From Pseudomonadota bacterium (GTDB taxonomy: Bacteria > Pseudomonadota > Alphaproteobacteria > Rhizobiales > Rhizobiaceae): DNA of 64,000 bases. Below, one piece after another: positions 24,833-33,907 of this stretch. Positions within the stretch are counted from its first letter, which is position 1; each line of letters opens with the position of its first letter. The translations under genes were made by a program, and so were the position numbers. The DNA lies in assembly GCA_023435335.1 (NCBI GenBank), contig JAEYRU010000109.1:12905-76904 (forward strand), written 5' to 3'. The notes below the pieces were generated by a model. It saw only the letters and a list, made by a program, of their open reading frames with translations, searched no databases and was not told where the DNA came from.

Positions 24833-25708
24833 TCAGGCCGCCTTCTTGGCGTCGCCGCCCGGATTGAGCGTGCTCTGCTCCACCGCGTCGATGGACGGAC
24901 GCTCCTTGGAGGAGATCGTCTTGCGGCCGAACTCGAGGGCCACCTGGGGAAGCGAGCCGTTCATGTAGGCCAGAAGCGTCTGCTTGACGATCACGTAGAG
25001 CCGGTTGTTCTTCTCGCGCACGATCTTGATCTTGGTCGCGATGGGCCCGACGATGGCATAGGACAGGAAGATGCCGAGGAACGTGCCGACCAGCGCGGCG
25101 CCGATGAGCGCGCCAAGGATTTCGGGCGACTGGTCGAGCGCGCCCATCGCCTTCACCACGCCGAGCACGGCTGCCACGATGCCCAGCGCGGGCAGTCCGT
25201 CACCCACCTGCACCATCGCGTGGTACGATTTCATCTTGTCCGTCTTGATGGTGTGGATCTCCTCGTCCATCAGCGCCTCGATCTCGAAGGGACGGGCGTT
25301 ACCGATGATGATGATGCGGCAGTAGTCGCAGATGAACGACGTCAGGTCGTGGTTCTTCAGCACCGTCGGATACATCTGGAAGATCGGCGACTCGTTCGCA
25401 TTGTCGATATGCGCCTCGACCTCGTTGCGGGGCTTGGTCCTGAGCTCGCGCATCAGGCTGTGCAGGACACCGAGGACCTCCAGGTATTCCTTTTCCTTGG
25501 GGACCGCTCCCTTGAACGCCTCCATGATCGCCTTCCCGGCGTCCTTCACGGTGGACATGGGATTGGCGACAAGGAAGATGCCGAGCGCGGAGCCGCCGAT
25601 GATGACCAGTTCCCATGGCTGCATGAGCACGTCGAGGTGCCCGCCCATGGCCATGTAGCCGCCGAGCACGCAGCCGAAGGTAACCACCAGTCCGATCAGA
25701 ATACCCAA
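24833..25708 (-). CDS. motA: MotA, stator proton-channel subunit
   Basis: The 291-residue protein starts with a TTG (GILIGLVVTFGCVLGGYMA) preceded by GAGGG nine bases upstream; the longer open frame before it lacks the MotA N-terminus. Four membrane segments and the large cytoplasmic loop with conserved charged residues match MotA, including the proline-rich PALGIVAAVLGVV segment. It pairs with MotB at 40295-41572. It is the first gene of the minus-strand unit motA-fliM-fliN-fliG-flhB, and the 26-bp motif at 25741-25766 lies 32 bp before it. Confidence 0.95.
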   Translation of the reverse strand: MGILIGLVVTFGCVLGGYMAMGGHLDVLMQPWELVIIGGSALGIFLVANPMSTVKDAGKAIMEAFKGAVPKEKEYLEVLGVLHSLMRELRTKPRNEVEAHIDNANESPIFQMYPTVLKNHDLTSFICDYCRIIIIGNARPFEIEALMDEEIHTIKTDKMKSYHAMVQVGDGLPALGIVAAVLGVVKAMGALDQSPEILGALIGAALVGTFLGIFLSYAIVGPIATKIKIVREKNNRLYVIVKQTLLAYMNGSLPQVALEFGRKTISSKERPSIDAVEQSTLNPGGDAKKAA

Positions 25709-25740
25709 AGGCTCGGTCCCTCTACCAGAATCGTTCGCTC

Positions 25741-25766
25741 TGGAAGTATCCCCCGTGCCTTGTGTG
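25741..25766 (-). promoter_or_regulatory. Flagellar 26-bp motif upstream of motA
   Basis: CACACAAG, nine bases, then ATACTTCC: a slightly divergent copy of the motif found before five other flagellar units. It ends 32 bp before the motA start. It lies only 34 bp from the oppositely directed copy for the DUF1217 gene, so both divergent promoters have their own element. Confidence 0.55.
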
Positions 25767-25800
25767 AGGCTTGAATGAAGGCTTGAGCGGCCGACAGCCT

Positions 25801-25826
25801 CGCGCAAGCAAATCCACCTACCTTCC
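25801..25826 (+). promoter_or_regulatory. Flagellar 26-bp motif upstream of the DUF1217-flgF-fliI unit
   Basis: CGCGCAAG, nine bases, then CTACCTTCC. It matches the consensus CRCRCAAG-N9-CTA-N3-TCC at every fixed position and ends 28 bp before the TTG start of the DUF1217 gene. Confidence 0.65.
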
Positions 25827-25854
25827 GCCAACCGCAGTTGCCGGAGGCAGGCGC

Positions 25855-26976
25855 TTGATCAGCACATATGCAAGCTATCGACTCATCTCCCAGGACATCG
25901 ACCGCTCCCTGAGCCAGGTGAAAAAGCAGCCGGTCGTCGAGCGCGAGACGAAATACTTTCTCGAAAACATCTCGAAGGTGAAGACGATCGAGGAGTTCGT
26001 CGGCAACTCCCGCCTCTTCAACTATGCCATGAAGGCGCATGGACTACAGGACATGGCCTATGCCAAGGCCTTCATGATCAAGGCCTTGAAGGAAGGCGTG
26101 AGCGACCCGCAAAGCTTCGCTAACAAACTGAGCGACAAGCGCTACGCCGACTTCGTCCAGAGCTTCAATTTCGCGGCCCATGGCGAGGACACCGCCGTGT
26201 ACAGCCCGGCCCAGCACGGCACCGCGCAGCGCTACCAGCTGCAGGCGGCGCTGGTGGGAATTCCGCCCGACCATCCAGTGCTGAAGGCGCAGACCCAGGC
26301 TTTCCTGGCCGGCATCGCAAAGGTCACGTCGATTGACCAGTTCCTGGCGGACGATGAACTGTACACCTATGCGATGAAGGCCTGGGAACTCACGGACAAG
26401 CTGGGCGACAAGGCATTCGTCCGCAAGCTTCTCGAAGGCGGGACCGCGGACCGCGACAGTTTCGCCAATCAGCAGACGGACAAGCGCTATGCGGCGTTTG
26501 CCGCCGCGTTCGACTTTGCCGGGCTCGGCGAAAGGGCTACCACTTATATTCCGGCGCAGCACGGAACGGTGGACAAGTATCTGCGCCAGACGCTCGAGGA
26601 GAACGCCGGCGCCCAGAACGAGGGCGTGCGGCTGGCGCTCTATTTCCAGCGCAAGGCGCCGACATTGACGAGCGTGTACCAGATCCTCGCCGACCCTGCG
26701 CTGGCCAAGGTTGCGCGCACAGCGCTTGGGCTTCCGGACGCGGTGGCCGGAGCGGACATCGACAAACAGGCCAAGCTTCTGTCGGCGCGTATCGACCTCG
26801 ACAAGCTCAAGGATCCGCAGGCGCTCGGGAAATTCCTCGCCCGGTTCACCGCCATCTGGGAGGCATCAGGTGGCGCGACCACGAAGCCGCCGCTGACCGC
26901 GATCCTGTTCAGCCAGCCAGCCGAACTCAACATCTCGACCGATGCGCTGATCGCGTTGTCGCAACTGCGGAAATAG
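25855..26976 (+). CDS. DUF1217 flagellar protein
   Basis: The 373-residue protein begins at a TTG with GGAGG seven bases upstream (ISTYASYRLISQDIDRSL), the standard N-terminus of DUF1217 proteins that sit beside motA/flgF in rhizobia. It contains an internal duplication: FLENISKVKTIEEFV...YAMKA...SFANKLSDKRYADF and FLAGIAKVTSIDQFL...YAMKA...SFANQQTDKRYAAF, offset by about 125 residues. There is no signal peptide or membrane segment. It is probably a secreted or export-associated flagellar protein, but its role is not known. Confidence 0.85.
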   Translation: MISTYASYRLISQDIDRSLSQVKKQPVVERETKYFLENISKVKTIEEFVGNSRLFNYAMKAHGLQDMAYAKAFMIKALKEGVSDPQSFANKLSDKRYADFVQSFNFAAHGEDTAVYSPAQHGTAQRYQLQAALVGIPPDHPVLKAQTQAFLAGIAKVTSIDQFLADDELYTYAMKAWELTDKLGDKAFVRKLLEGGTADRDSFANQQTDKRYAAFAAAFDFAGLGERATTYIPAQHGTVDKYLRQTLEENAGAQNEGVRLALYFQRKAPTLTSVYQILADPALAKVARTALGLPDAVAGADIDKQAKLLSARIDLDKLKDPQALGKFLARFTAIWEASGGATTKPPLTAILFSQPAELNISTDALIALSQLRK

Positions 26977-26985
26977 GCCCCCGAC

Positions 26986-27708
26986 ATGGAAAACGGCTTC
27001 TACGTTGCTCTATCCTCCCAGATCGCGCTGGAAAGGCGGCTGACGACGATCGCCGACAACATGGCCAATGCCAACACCATCGGCTTCCGCGCCACGGGCG
27101 TGAAGTTCGAGGATCTCGTGGCCGGAAGCGGCCGCGAGAAGGTCGACTTCGTCTCCACCGGCGAGACATACATGCCGGACGTGTCCGGGTCGCTGACCGA
27201 GACCGGCAATCCTTTCGACTTTGCCGTGCTGGGAGACGCGTGGTTCGGGATCGACACCCCGGTGGGCACCGTCATGACACGCGACGGCCGCTTCACCATG
27301 ATGGACACCGGCGAACTGGTGACGCTGCAAGGCTATCCGGTGCTCGACGCCGGAGGCGCCCCCATCCAGCTCGATCCCAACGACGGACCGCCATCGGCCG
27401 GACAGGACGGCAGCCTGCGCCAGGGCGGGCGGCTGATCGGAGCCATCGGCCTGTTCCAGTTCCAGCCCGGCCTGAACTTCCAGCGCTTCGGCAATTCCGG
27501 CATCGTGCCCGAGGGTCCTCCGGATCCAATAGTCGATCGCCAGGACGTCGGCGTGTCGCAAGGCTTCGTGGAACAGTCCAACGTCAATCCCGTGCAGGAG
27601 ATGATGCGCCTCATCCAGGTTCAGCGGGCATTCGAGCAAATCTCCACGCTGGTGCGCGACGGCGAGAACGCGCTCACCGAGGCAATGCGCAAGATCGGCA
27701 CCTCCTGA
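26986..27708 (+). CDS. flgF: FlgF, proximal rod protein
   Basis: The 240-residue protein shows the rod/hook N-terminal signature DNMANANTIGFR and the C-terminal FlgEFG helix (VQEMMRLIQVQRAFEQIS). FlgF forms part of the proximal rod inside the periplasm. It starts nine bases after the DUF1217 gene and is followed by fliI with a six-base gap, so the three are one unit. Confidence 0.94.
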   Translation: MENGFYVALSSQIALERRLTTIADNMANANTIGFRATGVKFEDLVAGSGREKVDFVSTGETYMPDVSGSLTETGNPFDFAVLGDAWFGIDTPVGTVMTRDGRFTMMDTGELVTLQGYPVLDAGGAPIQLDPNDGPPSAGQDGSLRQGGRLIGAIGLFQFQPGLNFQRFGNSGIVPEGPPDPIVDRQDVGVSQGFVEQSNVNPVQEMMRLIQVQRAFEQISTLVRDGENALTEAMRKIGTS

Positions 27709-27714
27709 AGCTGA

Positions 27715-29112
27715 ATGGACATGACACCACCGGGCATGGATACGACCACCGTCGGGCTCGCGCCGGGCAACCCGCTTCTCCTGGTCGAGCAGCTTTACCG
27801 GACCTTTGGCGATCCAGCGGGAGCGCTCCGGCGCGGCGGCAGGGTGGTGGAGGTTTCCGCCACCCATTTTCGCGTTCGCGGCCTGTCTCGGAATGCCCGG
27901 CTCGGCGATGTGGTGGAATTTCGCTGCGACAACGGCATGCGTTCCGGAGAGGTCGTGCAGATCGGCGCCGACGACGTGATCGTCGCGCCCTATGAGCGCA
28001 GCGCAGACACCACGCTCAACCAGCCGGTCTTCATCAACCGCCGCGTCATCCTCTCCCCGGACGAAAGCTGGCGAGGCCGAGTGGTCGACGCGCTCGGCCG
28101 CGCGCTGGACGACAAGGGCCTGCTGGCAACGGGTCCGGGCGACCATACGGTTTCCGCGACGCCGCCCGCGCTCTCCCGCCAGCGGGTGGAGACGCCCTTC
28201 CGCACCGGCGTACGAACCATCGATATTTTCACTCCCCTCTGCTACGGCCAGCGCATCGGCATCTTCGCCGGGTCGGGCGTCGGCAAGTCGACCCTGCTGG
28301 CCATGCTCGCCGGCGCCGACGCCTTCGACACCGTGGTCGTCGCGCTGGTCGGCGAGCGCGGCCGCGAGGTCCGCGAATTCCTGGAGGACACGATCGGCGA
28401 GGCCACCATGGCCAAGACAGTGGCCGTCGTCGCGACCAGCGACGAGAGCGCGATGATGCGCCGCCGCGCGCCGGACACGGCGATGCGGGTGGCCGAATAC
28501 TTCCGCGACCGCGGCCACCGCGTCCTGCTGGTGCTGGACTCCATCACCCGGCTGGCGCATGCGCTGCGCGAGGTGGCGATAGGCACCGGCGAGCCCCCGG
28601 TCGCGCGCGGCTATCCTGCGTCCGTCTTCACCGATCTGCCGCGCCTGCTCGAGCGGGCCGGCCCCGGCGCCGGCGGCGCCGGATCCATCACGGCCATTCT
28701 GTCCGTGCTGGTAGATGGCGACGACCACAACGATCCGGTATCGGACAGCGTCCGCGGCATCATCGACGGCCATGTCGTCCTGGACCGCGCCATCGCCGAA
28801 CAGGGGCGCTATCCGCCGGTAAACCCGCTGACCTCCGTGTCGCGCCTCGCGTCCAGGGCCTGGCGCGACGACGAACGCGCGCTGGTGATGCGGCTGAAGG
28901 CGATGATCTCCCGTTTCGAGGATACCCGCGACATACGGCTGCTGGGCGCCTATCAGCCCGGGACCGATCCGGAGCTGGACCATGCGATCCGCCAGGTTCC
29001 CTGGATCTACGAGGCGCTGATGCAGTCGCCTGACGACCCGGGCTCGACGGATCCGTTCACCGACCTAGCTAGATATCTGAAGAGCAAGGAGAAGCCCGTT
29101 GCCGGCGAATGA
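27715..29112 (+). CDS. fliI: FliI, ATPase of the flagellar export apparatus
   Basis: The 465-residue protein is a F1-beta-like ATPase with Walker A AGSGVGKST, Walker B VLLVLDSITR and the catalytic glutamate in GERGREV. It energises loading of export substrates. The first ATG is used here; a second possible ATG is seven codons on. The FliH partner is expected to be the protein at 39660-40298. Its end overlaps the next gene by 14 bp. Confidence 0.95.
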   Translation: MDMTPPGMDTTTVGLAPGNPLLLVEQLYRTFGDPAGALRRGGRVVEVSATHFRVRGLSRNARLGDVVEFRCDNGMRSGEVVQIGADDVIVAPYERSADTTLNQPVFINRRVILSPDESWRGRVVDALGRALDDKGLLATGPGDHTVSATPPALSRQRVETPFRTGVRTIDIFTPLCYGQRIGIFAGSGVGKSTLLAMLAGADAFDTVVVALVGERGREVREFLEDTIGEATMAKTVAVVATSDESAMMRRRAPDTAMRVAEYFRDRGHRVLLVLDSITRLAHALREVAIGTGEPPVARGYPASVFTDLPRLLERAGPGAGGAGSITAILSVLVDGDDHNDPVSDSVRGIIDGHVVLDRAIAEQGRYPPVNPLTSVSRLASRAWRDDERALVMRLKAMISRFEDTRDIRLLGAYQPGTDPELDHAIRQVPWIYEALMQSPDDPGSTDPFTDLARYLKSKEKPVAGE

Positions 29113-29683
29113 GACGGCCCAGCCGCGGATGCCGATGCGCCTGAATCCTTTCCGCCGCCGCGATCCGTCGCGGTACCGGCAGCAGGCGGGCGGCGACATG
29201 CTGATCGCCGGCGCGGGGCTTGCCCTTGCCCTGGGCTGCGCTCTCCTGCCCTGGTACGTCTTCTTCAATCAGGAGAAATTCGGTATTCGCGCCTTGAAGT
29301 TCGAAGGCCGGCAGGGCGCGGTGCCGTCGCCCGGCCCCGCCTACCAATGGGGCCGAAGCTACCAGCCGGTATCCCCCGAAGAGGTGCCGGCCATGAGCCT
29401 GGACCTCCTGTCCACCGGCACCCTGCCGCGGCGCGGCGACCCGCCGGCGGAAGCCAGTCCCCTGTCTGAACAGCCGTTTCCCGGGCAGGATCGGCCGGTC
29501 GCCGAATACCGTCTCGTCCACGTGGCCAACGGCCGCGCGATGCTGGAGGACGAGAACGGCCTCTGGGTCGTGCAGCCGGGCTCGCGCCTGCCCGACGACA
29601 GCCGCATCGTTTCGATCGCGAAGCGCGGCGATGCCTGGGTTGTGGTGACCGACCGCGACAAGGTCATCACCCTCGCCGACTGA
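29099..29683 (+). CDS. Flagellar-cluster membrane-anchored hypothetical protein
   Basis: The 194-residue protein has a short basic N-terminus (NPFRRRDPSRYR), one membrane segment (about 34-54, LIAGAGLALALGCALLPWYVFF) and an outside part ending in a small strand-rich domain (YRLVHVANGRAMLEDENGLWVVQPG). The start is a TTG overlapping the fliI end, with AAGGAG seven bases upstream. Rhizobial flagellar clusters carry an unnamed gene here. The C-terminal domain resembles those that handle secretion or peptidoglycan, but I assign no function. Confidence 0.75.
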   Translation: MPANETAQPRMPMRLNPFRRRDPSRYRQQAGGDMLIAGAGLALALGCALLPWYVFFNQEKFGIRALKFEGRQGAVPSPGPAYQWGRSYQPVSPEEVPAMSLDLLSTGTLPRRGDPPAEASPLSEQPFPGQDRPVAEYRLVHVANGRAMLEDENGLWVVQPGSRLPDDSRIVSIAKRGDAWVVVTDRDKVITLAD

Positions 29684-29698
29684 ATCCGACGCAAGGCC

Positions 29699-29724
29699 CA
29701 CGCAAGACTGACTGCTTAGGGTTC
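29699..29724 (+). promoter_or_regulatory. Flagellar 26-bp motif upstream of flgB
   Basis: CACGCAAG, nine bases, then TTAGGGTTC. It ends 32 bp before the flgB ATG and lies in the 73-bp gap that starts the ten-gene flgB to fliP unit. Confidence 0.6.
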
Positions 29725-29756
29725 ATCGTACAAGCAGCAGGATTTCGTGCAGAACG

Positions 29757-30143
29757 ATGCCGACGCCACCCGTGAACCTTTTCGACCTGGCCAGCCAGCA
29801 GGCCCGCTGGCTCTCGGTTCGCCAGTCCACCGTTGCCGGGAATATCGCCAACGCCAACACGCCTGGCTATCGCGCGCTCGAGGTTGAGCCGTTCGAGAGC
29901 GTGCTGGGCAGCAAGCGCGTCGTTCTCGCCTCTACCCACTCGTCGCACCAGAGCGCGGGCACCAGCCAGGCGTCCTTCGGGGTACAGGAGATCGAAAAGC
30001 CTGCCACCGTGCTGCCGTCGGAGAACACCGTCACGCTGGAGCAGGAATTGATGAAATCCGGCGAGGTCCGGCGCGCCTTCGAGCTGAACACGGCGATCGT
30101 GAAGGCTTTCCACCGCATGCTGATGACGGTTTCCAGGAGCTGA
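29757..30143 (+). CDS. flgB: FlgB, proximal rod protein
   Basis: The 128-residue protein has the FlgB N-terminal motif GNIANANTPGY and a C-terminal helix ending in VKAFHRMLMTVSR. FlgB joins the rod to the MS ring/FliE. It is the first gene of the unit flgB-flgC-fliE-flgG-flgA-flgI-motE-flgH-fliL-fliP, and the 26-bp flagellar motif sits 32 bp before it. Confidence 0.94.
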   Translation: MPTPPVNLFDLASQQARWLSVRQSTVAGNIANANTPGYRALEVEPFESVLGSKRVVLASTHSSHQSAGTSQASFGVQEIEKPATVLPSENTVTLEQELMKSGEVRRAFELNTAIVKAFHRMLMTVSRS

Positions 30144-30147
30144 TCCG

Positions 30148-30564
30148 ATGGACCCCCTCGTTTCCACCCTCAAGGTCGCCGCGACCGGCATGACCGCCCA
30201 ATCGGAACGCCTCCGAATCGTTTCCGAGAACATCGCCAACTCCCAGTCGACCGGCGGCGCTCCCGGAGCGGACCCGTATCAGAGGAAGACCATCACCTTC
30301 GCAGCCGAGCTCGACCGCACGACCGGCGCCAGCCTCGTCAACGTCGAATCCATCGCGCGCGACCGCAGCGACTTTCCGCTCGAGTACATGCCCGGACACG
30401 AGGCCGCCGACGAGAACGGCTACGTCAAGACGCCCAACGTTAACATGCTGGTGGAAATGGCCGACATGCGCGAGGCGATCCGCGGCTACGAAGCGAACCT
30501 GCAGAGCATCAAGCAGGCGCGTGAGCTGATTTCCATGACGATCGACCTGCTGAGGAACCAATGA
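30148..30564 (+). CDS. flgC: FlgC, proximal rod protein
   Basis: The 138-residue protein carries the rod signature AATGMTAQSERLRIVSENIANSQS and the C-terminal VNMLVEMADMREAIRGYEAN helix typical of FlgC. It starts four bases after flgB and overlaps fliE by four bases (ATGA). Confidence 0.94.
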   Translation: MDPLVSTLKVAATGMTAQSERLRIVSENIANSQSTGGAPGADPYQRKTITFAAELDRTTGASLVNVESIARDRSDFPLEYMPGHEAADENGYVKTPNVNMLVEMADMREAIRGYEANLQSIKQARELISMTIDLLRNQ

Positions 30565-30875
30565 TCACAACCGCACTGGGTATATTCGACCGTATCACGC
30601 AGGCCGGCAACGCCGGTAAGCCGGCCCCCGCGGCTCCAGCCGCAACCGGCATCCCCGCCGCCACCTTCGGCAGCGTGATGGGCCAGATAACGGCGGATGC
30701 CGTCGGCACGCTCCAGGGCGCCGAGAAGGTGTCGCTGGCTGCGCTGCAGGGCAAGGCGGACACCCGCGAGGCGGTGGACGCGGTCATGAACGCGGAGCAG
30801 TCGCTGCAGGCAGCGATTTCGATCCGCGACAAGATCGTGCAGGCCTATCTCGAAGTCAGCCGCATGGCCATCTGA
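30561..30875 (+). CDS. fliE: FliE, MS-ring/rod junction protein
   Basis: The 104-residue protein matches FliE: an unstructured N-terminal half and a C-terminal helical half with KVSLAALQGKADTREAVDAVMNAEQSLQAAI. FliE links the MS ring (FliF) to the rod and is an early export substrate. The start overlaps the flgC stop. Confidence 0.92.
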   Translation: MITTALGIFDRITQAGNAGKPAPAAPAATGIPAATFGSVMGQITADAVGTLQGAEKVSLAALQGKADTREAVDAVMNAEQSLQAAISIRDKIVQAYLEVSRMAI

Positions 30876-30885
30876 GGAGAACGAC

Positions 30886-31674
30886 ATGAAAGCCCTCTCG
30901 ATCGCCGCCACCGGCATGAACGCCCAGCAGCTCAACCTGGAAGTGATCGCCAACAACCTCGCAAACATAAACACGACCGGCTTCAAGCGGGCGCGCGCCG
31001 AGTTCTCCGACCTGCTCTATCAGGCGGAGCGGCTGCAGGGCGTGCCCAGCCGCGCCAATCAGGGCGTGGTTCCGGAAGGCGCGATGGTCGGCCTCGGCGT
31101 GAAGACCGTCGCCGTGCGCAACGTGCACGTGCAGGGGTCGCTAATCACCACCGGCAACAAGCTGGACCTGGCGCTCACCGGCAACGGATGGTTCCAGATC
31201 GAGGGCGCCAACGGCGAAGCGCTCTATTCGCGCGCAGGCTCCTTCAACACCAACGCAACCGGGCAGATCGTCACGGTCGACGGCTTCACAGTGACGCCGG
31301 CCATGGTTGTACCCGAAGGCACCGTCGAGATCATCGTCAACAAGTCGGGCCAGGTCTTCGCCCGGCTAGCCGACCAGCAGGAACTGCAGGAGCTCGGCCA
31401 GATCACGCTCGCCAACTTCGCCAACGAGGCCGGCCTGGAGCCGCTGGGCGACAACCTGTTCAAGGAGACGACGGCCTCGGGCCCGGCCATCGTCGGCGTG
31501 CCGGGCGACCCGGGCTTCGCCACGGTTCAACAAGGCTACCTGGAGGCCTCCAACGTCGATCCCGTGAAGGAGATCACCGAGCTGATCTCCGCGCAGCGCG
31601 CCTATGAGATGAATTCGAAGGTCATCAAGGCCGCCGACGAGATGGCGGGCGTGATTTCGCAGGGCATTCGCTAA
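30886..31674 (+). CDS. flgG: FlgG, distal rod protein
   Basis: The 262-residue protein has full-length FlgG features: NNLANINTTGFKRAR near the N-terminus, GNGWFQIE and the C-terminal SNVDPVKEITELISAQRAYEMN motif. It forms the drive-shaft rod that crosses the P and L rings made by flgI and flgH in the same unit. Confidence 0.96.
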   Translation: MKALSIAATGMNAQQLNLEVIANNLANINTTGFKRARAEFSDLLYQAERLQGVPSRANQGVVPEGAMVGLGVKTVAVRNVHVQGSLITTGNKLDLALTGNGWFQIEGANGEALYSRAGSFNTNATGQIVTVDGFTVTPAMVVPEGTVEIIVNKSGQVFARLADQQELQELGQITLANFANEAGLEPLGDNLFKETTASGPAIVGVPGDPGFATVQQGYLEASNVDPVKEITELISAQRAYEMNSKVIKAADEMAGVISQGIR

Positions 31675-31676
31675 GC

Positions 31677-32153
31677 ATGAAGACCGGCCGCTTCCTCCGC
31701 ATGTTCCTCGCCGCCGCACTGCTGGCGTCGCTGCAGTTCGCGGCTGCCGCGCCGGCCGCGGCGCAGGATACGGTCGTCGTGCCGAAGCAGGTCATCTATC
31801 CGGGCGAAACCGTCACCCGCGAACTCGTCGACGAGGTCAGGTTCAACCGCAATCCCTCCATCCTGGCGACGGTGGCCGTGACGTCCGATGATGTGGCCGG
31901 CAAGGTCGCCAAGCGCACGCTGCTGCCCGGCAGGATGATCCCGCTGAAATCGCTTCGCGACGCCTATGCAGTGGAGGTCGGCTCTCCGGTCGAGGTATTC
32001 TTCGTAAGTGGCCCGCTGACGATCTCGGTGGCCGGCGTGCCGCTGCAGTCGGGCACCGTCGGCGACGTGATCCGCGTGCGCAACGTCGACAGCGGCGCCA
32101 TCATCAGCGGCACCGTCCTGGCCGACGGAACCATCCGGGTGGGAGCGATATGA
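31677..32153 (+). CDS. flgA: FlgA, P-ring assembly chaperone
   Basis: The 158-residue precursor has a signal peptide (residues 1-27, PAAA-QD) and the SAF/FlgA C-terminal domain (KRTLLPGRMIPLKSLRDAY). It is shorter than enteric FlgA (about 220) because the N-terminal domain is reduced, as usual in rhizobia. It assists FlgI polymerisation in the periplasm and overlaps flgI by four bases. Confidence 0.92.
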   Translation: MKTGRFLRMFLAAALLASLQFAAAAPAAAQDTVVVPKQVIYPGETVTRELVDEVRFNRNPSILATVAVTSDDVAGKVAKRTLLPGRMIPLKSLRDAYAVEVGSPVEVFFVSGPLTISVAGVPLQSGTVGDVIRVRNVDSGAIISGTVLADGTIRVGAI

Positions 32154-33361
32154 TCCGCCGCCTCGGCATCTGCGTGGCGATCGTCTCCTGCCTCGGCGGC
32201 TTTGCCGCCGCAGCCGATTTCGGCGAGGGTGGAGCGTTTCCCGGACAGCCCGCCCCGCAGTCGGCGCGCTTCGTGGAAACGATCCCGGACCGCTCCTCCG
32301 CCCTGCCGCTGCGCGGGCTTGCCGCGCGCATCAAGGACATCGCCATCCTGCAGAGTTCCCGCGACAACCAGCTTGTCGGCTACGGCCTGGTGATCGGCCT
32401 GAAGGGCAGCGGCGACGGGTTGCGCAATTCGCCCTTCACGGAGCAATCCATGCGGGCGATGCTCGAGAACCTCGGCATCGCCACTGAGGGCGGCCGCATG
32501 CGGGCCAACAACGTGGCCGCGGTAATCGTGACCGCCAACTTGCCGCCTTTCGTCCAGTCCGGCGCACGCATCGACGTCACGGTTTCGTCGCTCGGCGACG
32601 CCACGTCGCTCGCCGGCGGCACCCTGATCATGACGCCGCTGCGCGCCGCGGACGGCGAGATCTTCGCCGTTGCCCAGGGCCCGGTTCTCGTCTCCGGCTT
32701 CAACGCCCAGGGGGCGGCGGAACAGGTCACCCAAGGGGTGCCCACGAGCGGGCGGGTCCCCAACGGCGCCATCGTGGAGCGCGAGGTCGCCCAGAAGCTC
32801 GGCGAGGTGCGCCAGCTCATCCTGCAACTGCGCAATCCCGATTTCTCCACCGCCATTCGCGTCACCGACGCGATCAACGAGTTCGCGCTCGCCCGCTACG
32901 GCCGCCGCGTCGCGGCCGAGCAGGATGCACGCACCGTCGCCATCAACAAGCCGGACGGGATTTCCACCGCGCGGTTCTTCGCCGAACTGGAGAACATCCC
33001 GGTCTATTCTGACGCGCCGGCGCGTATCGTCGTCGACGAGAGGTCCGGGACGATCGTCATCGGACAGGACGTGAAGATCGCCCGCGTGGCCATCAGTCAC
33101 GGCGCACTGACCGTACGGATTACCGAGATGCCGCGCGTCGTCCAGCCGGCGCCGTTCTCGCGCGGCGAGACGGCGATCGAGCAGTTCACCGCCATCGAGG
33201 TCGAACGGCCCGACTCCAAGCTCGCCATCCTCGACGGCCCCGACCTGCAGACGCTGGTCGCCGGCCTGAACCGCCTCGGCGTGAAGCCAGACGGCATCAT
33301 CGCTATCCTGCAGGGCATCAAGTCGGCCGGCGCCCTCCAGGCAGAACTCGTGATCCAGTAG
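32150..33361 (+). CDS. flgI: FlgI, P-ring protein
   Basis: The 403-residue precursor has a signal peptide (IVSCLGGFAAAA, cleavage near residue 22) and conserved FlgI segments (RIKDIAILQSSRDNQLVGYGLVIGL near the mature N-terminus, and PDLQTLVAGLNRLGVKPDGIIAILQ at the C-terminus). It forms the periplasmic bushing around the rod. The start overlaps the flgA stop. Confidence 0.96.
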   Translation: MIRRLGICVAIVSCLGGFAAAADFGEGGAFPGQPAPQSARFVETIPDRSSALPLRGLAARIKDIAILQSSRDNQLVGYGLVIGLKGSGDGLRNSPFTEQSMRAMLENLGIATEGGRMRANNVAAVIVTANLPPFVQSGARIDVTVSSLGDATSLAGGTLIMTPLRAADGEIFAVAQGPVLVSGFNAQGAAEQVTQGVPTSGRVPNGAIVEREVAQKLGEVRQLILQLRNPDFSTAIRVTDAINEFALARYGRRVAAEQDARTVAINKPDGISTARFFAELENIPVYSDAPARIVVDERSGTIVIGQDVKIARVAISHGALTVRITEMPRVVQPAPFSRGETAIEQFTAIEVERPDSKLAILDGPDLQTLVAGLNRLGVKPDGIIAILQGIKSAGALQAELVIQ

Positions 33362-33370
33362 GTGGCAGAC

Positions 33371-33907
33371 ATGGGCAGGTTCACCTCGTTCACACGCAAG
33401 CTTCCGGCGGCGTCGCTGCCGGCGGTGATCGGCGCGCTCCTGGCTGCCTCGTTGTCGGGCGGCCCAGGCGCCACCCAGGTTCCGGACCAGACGCTGCCGG
33501 CCGAGCCGCAACTGAGCGAGATCGAACGCTTCTGCGGCAACATCGCGGACGAAGCCCGCGATCGCCGCTACACCCTGCAGGTCGCGGAACTGGAGAAGCT
33601 GCGCACCGATGTCGACGCCCGCATCGAACTGCTCGAGGCAAAGCGCGCAGAATACGAGGGGTGGGTGACGCGCCGCGAAACCTTCATGAAGCAGGCAGAG
33701 GAAAACATCGTCCAGATCTACTCGCGCATGCGGGCCGAGGCCGCCGCGCAGCAGCTGACCGAGCTGCGCGCGGAGATGGCCGCCAGCATCCTGATGAAGC
33801 TCGATCCGCGCGTGGCGAGCGTCATCCTGAACGAAATGGACATGAAGGCCGCGGCGTCACTGGCCACGATCATGGTGACCGCGGCAAGACCGAAGGATCC
33901 CAGCTGA
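33371..33907 (+). CDS. motE: MotE, chaperone of the periplasmic motor protein MotC
   Basis: The 178-residue protein has an N-terminal hydrophobic export segment (VIGALLAASLSGG), a coiled coil (about 60-120) and a C-terminal MgtE-intracellular-N-like helical motif (ASILMKLDPRVASVILNEM). This is the MotE layout; in Sinorhizobium MotE folds and stabilises MotC. I chose the ATG over an upstream GTG because AGG lies eight bases before it. Its stop overlaps the flgH start (TGATG). Confidence 0.85.
   Translation: MGRFTSFTRKLPAASLPAVIGALLAASLSGGPGATQVPDQTLPAEPQLSEIERFCGNIADEARDRRYTLQVAELEKLRTDVDARIELLEAKRAEYEGWVTRRETFMKQAEENIVQIYSRMRAEAAAQQLTELRAEMAASILMKLDPRVASVILNEMDMKAAASLATIMVTAARPKDPS

Noticed and set aside
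27010..28983. Minus-strand open frame of 657 codons opposite flgF and fliI
   Set aside because: Shadow of fliI; the plus-strand protein has all ATPase motifs and fits the operon.
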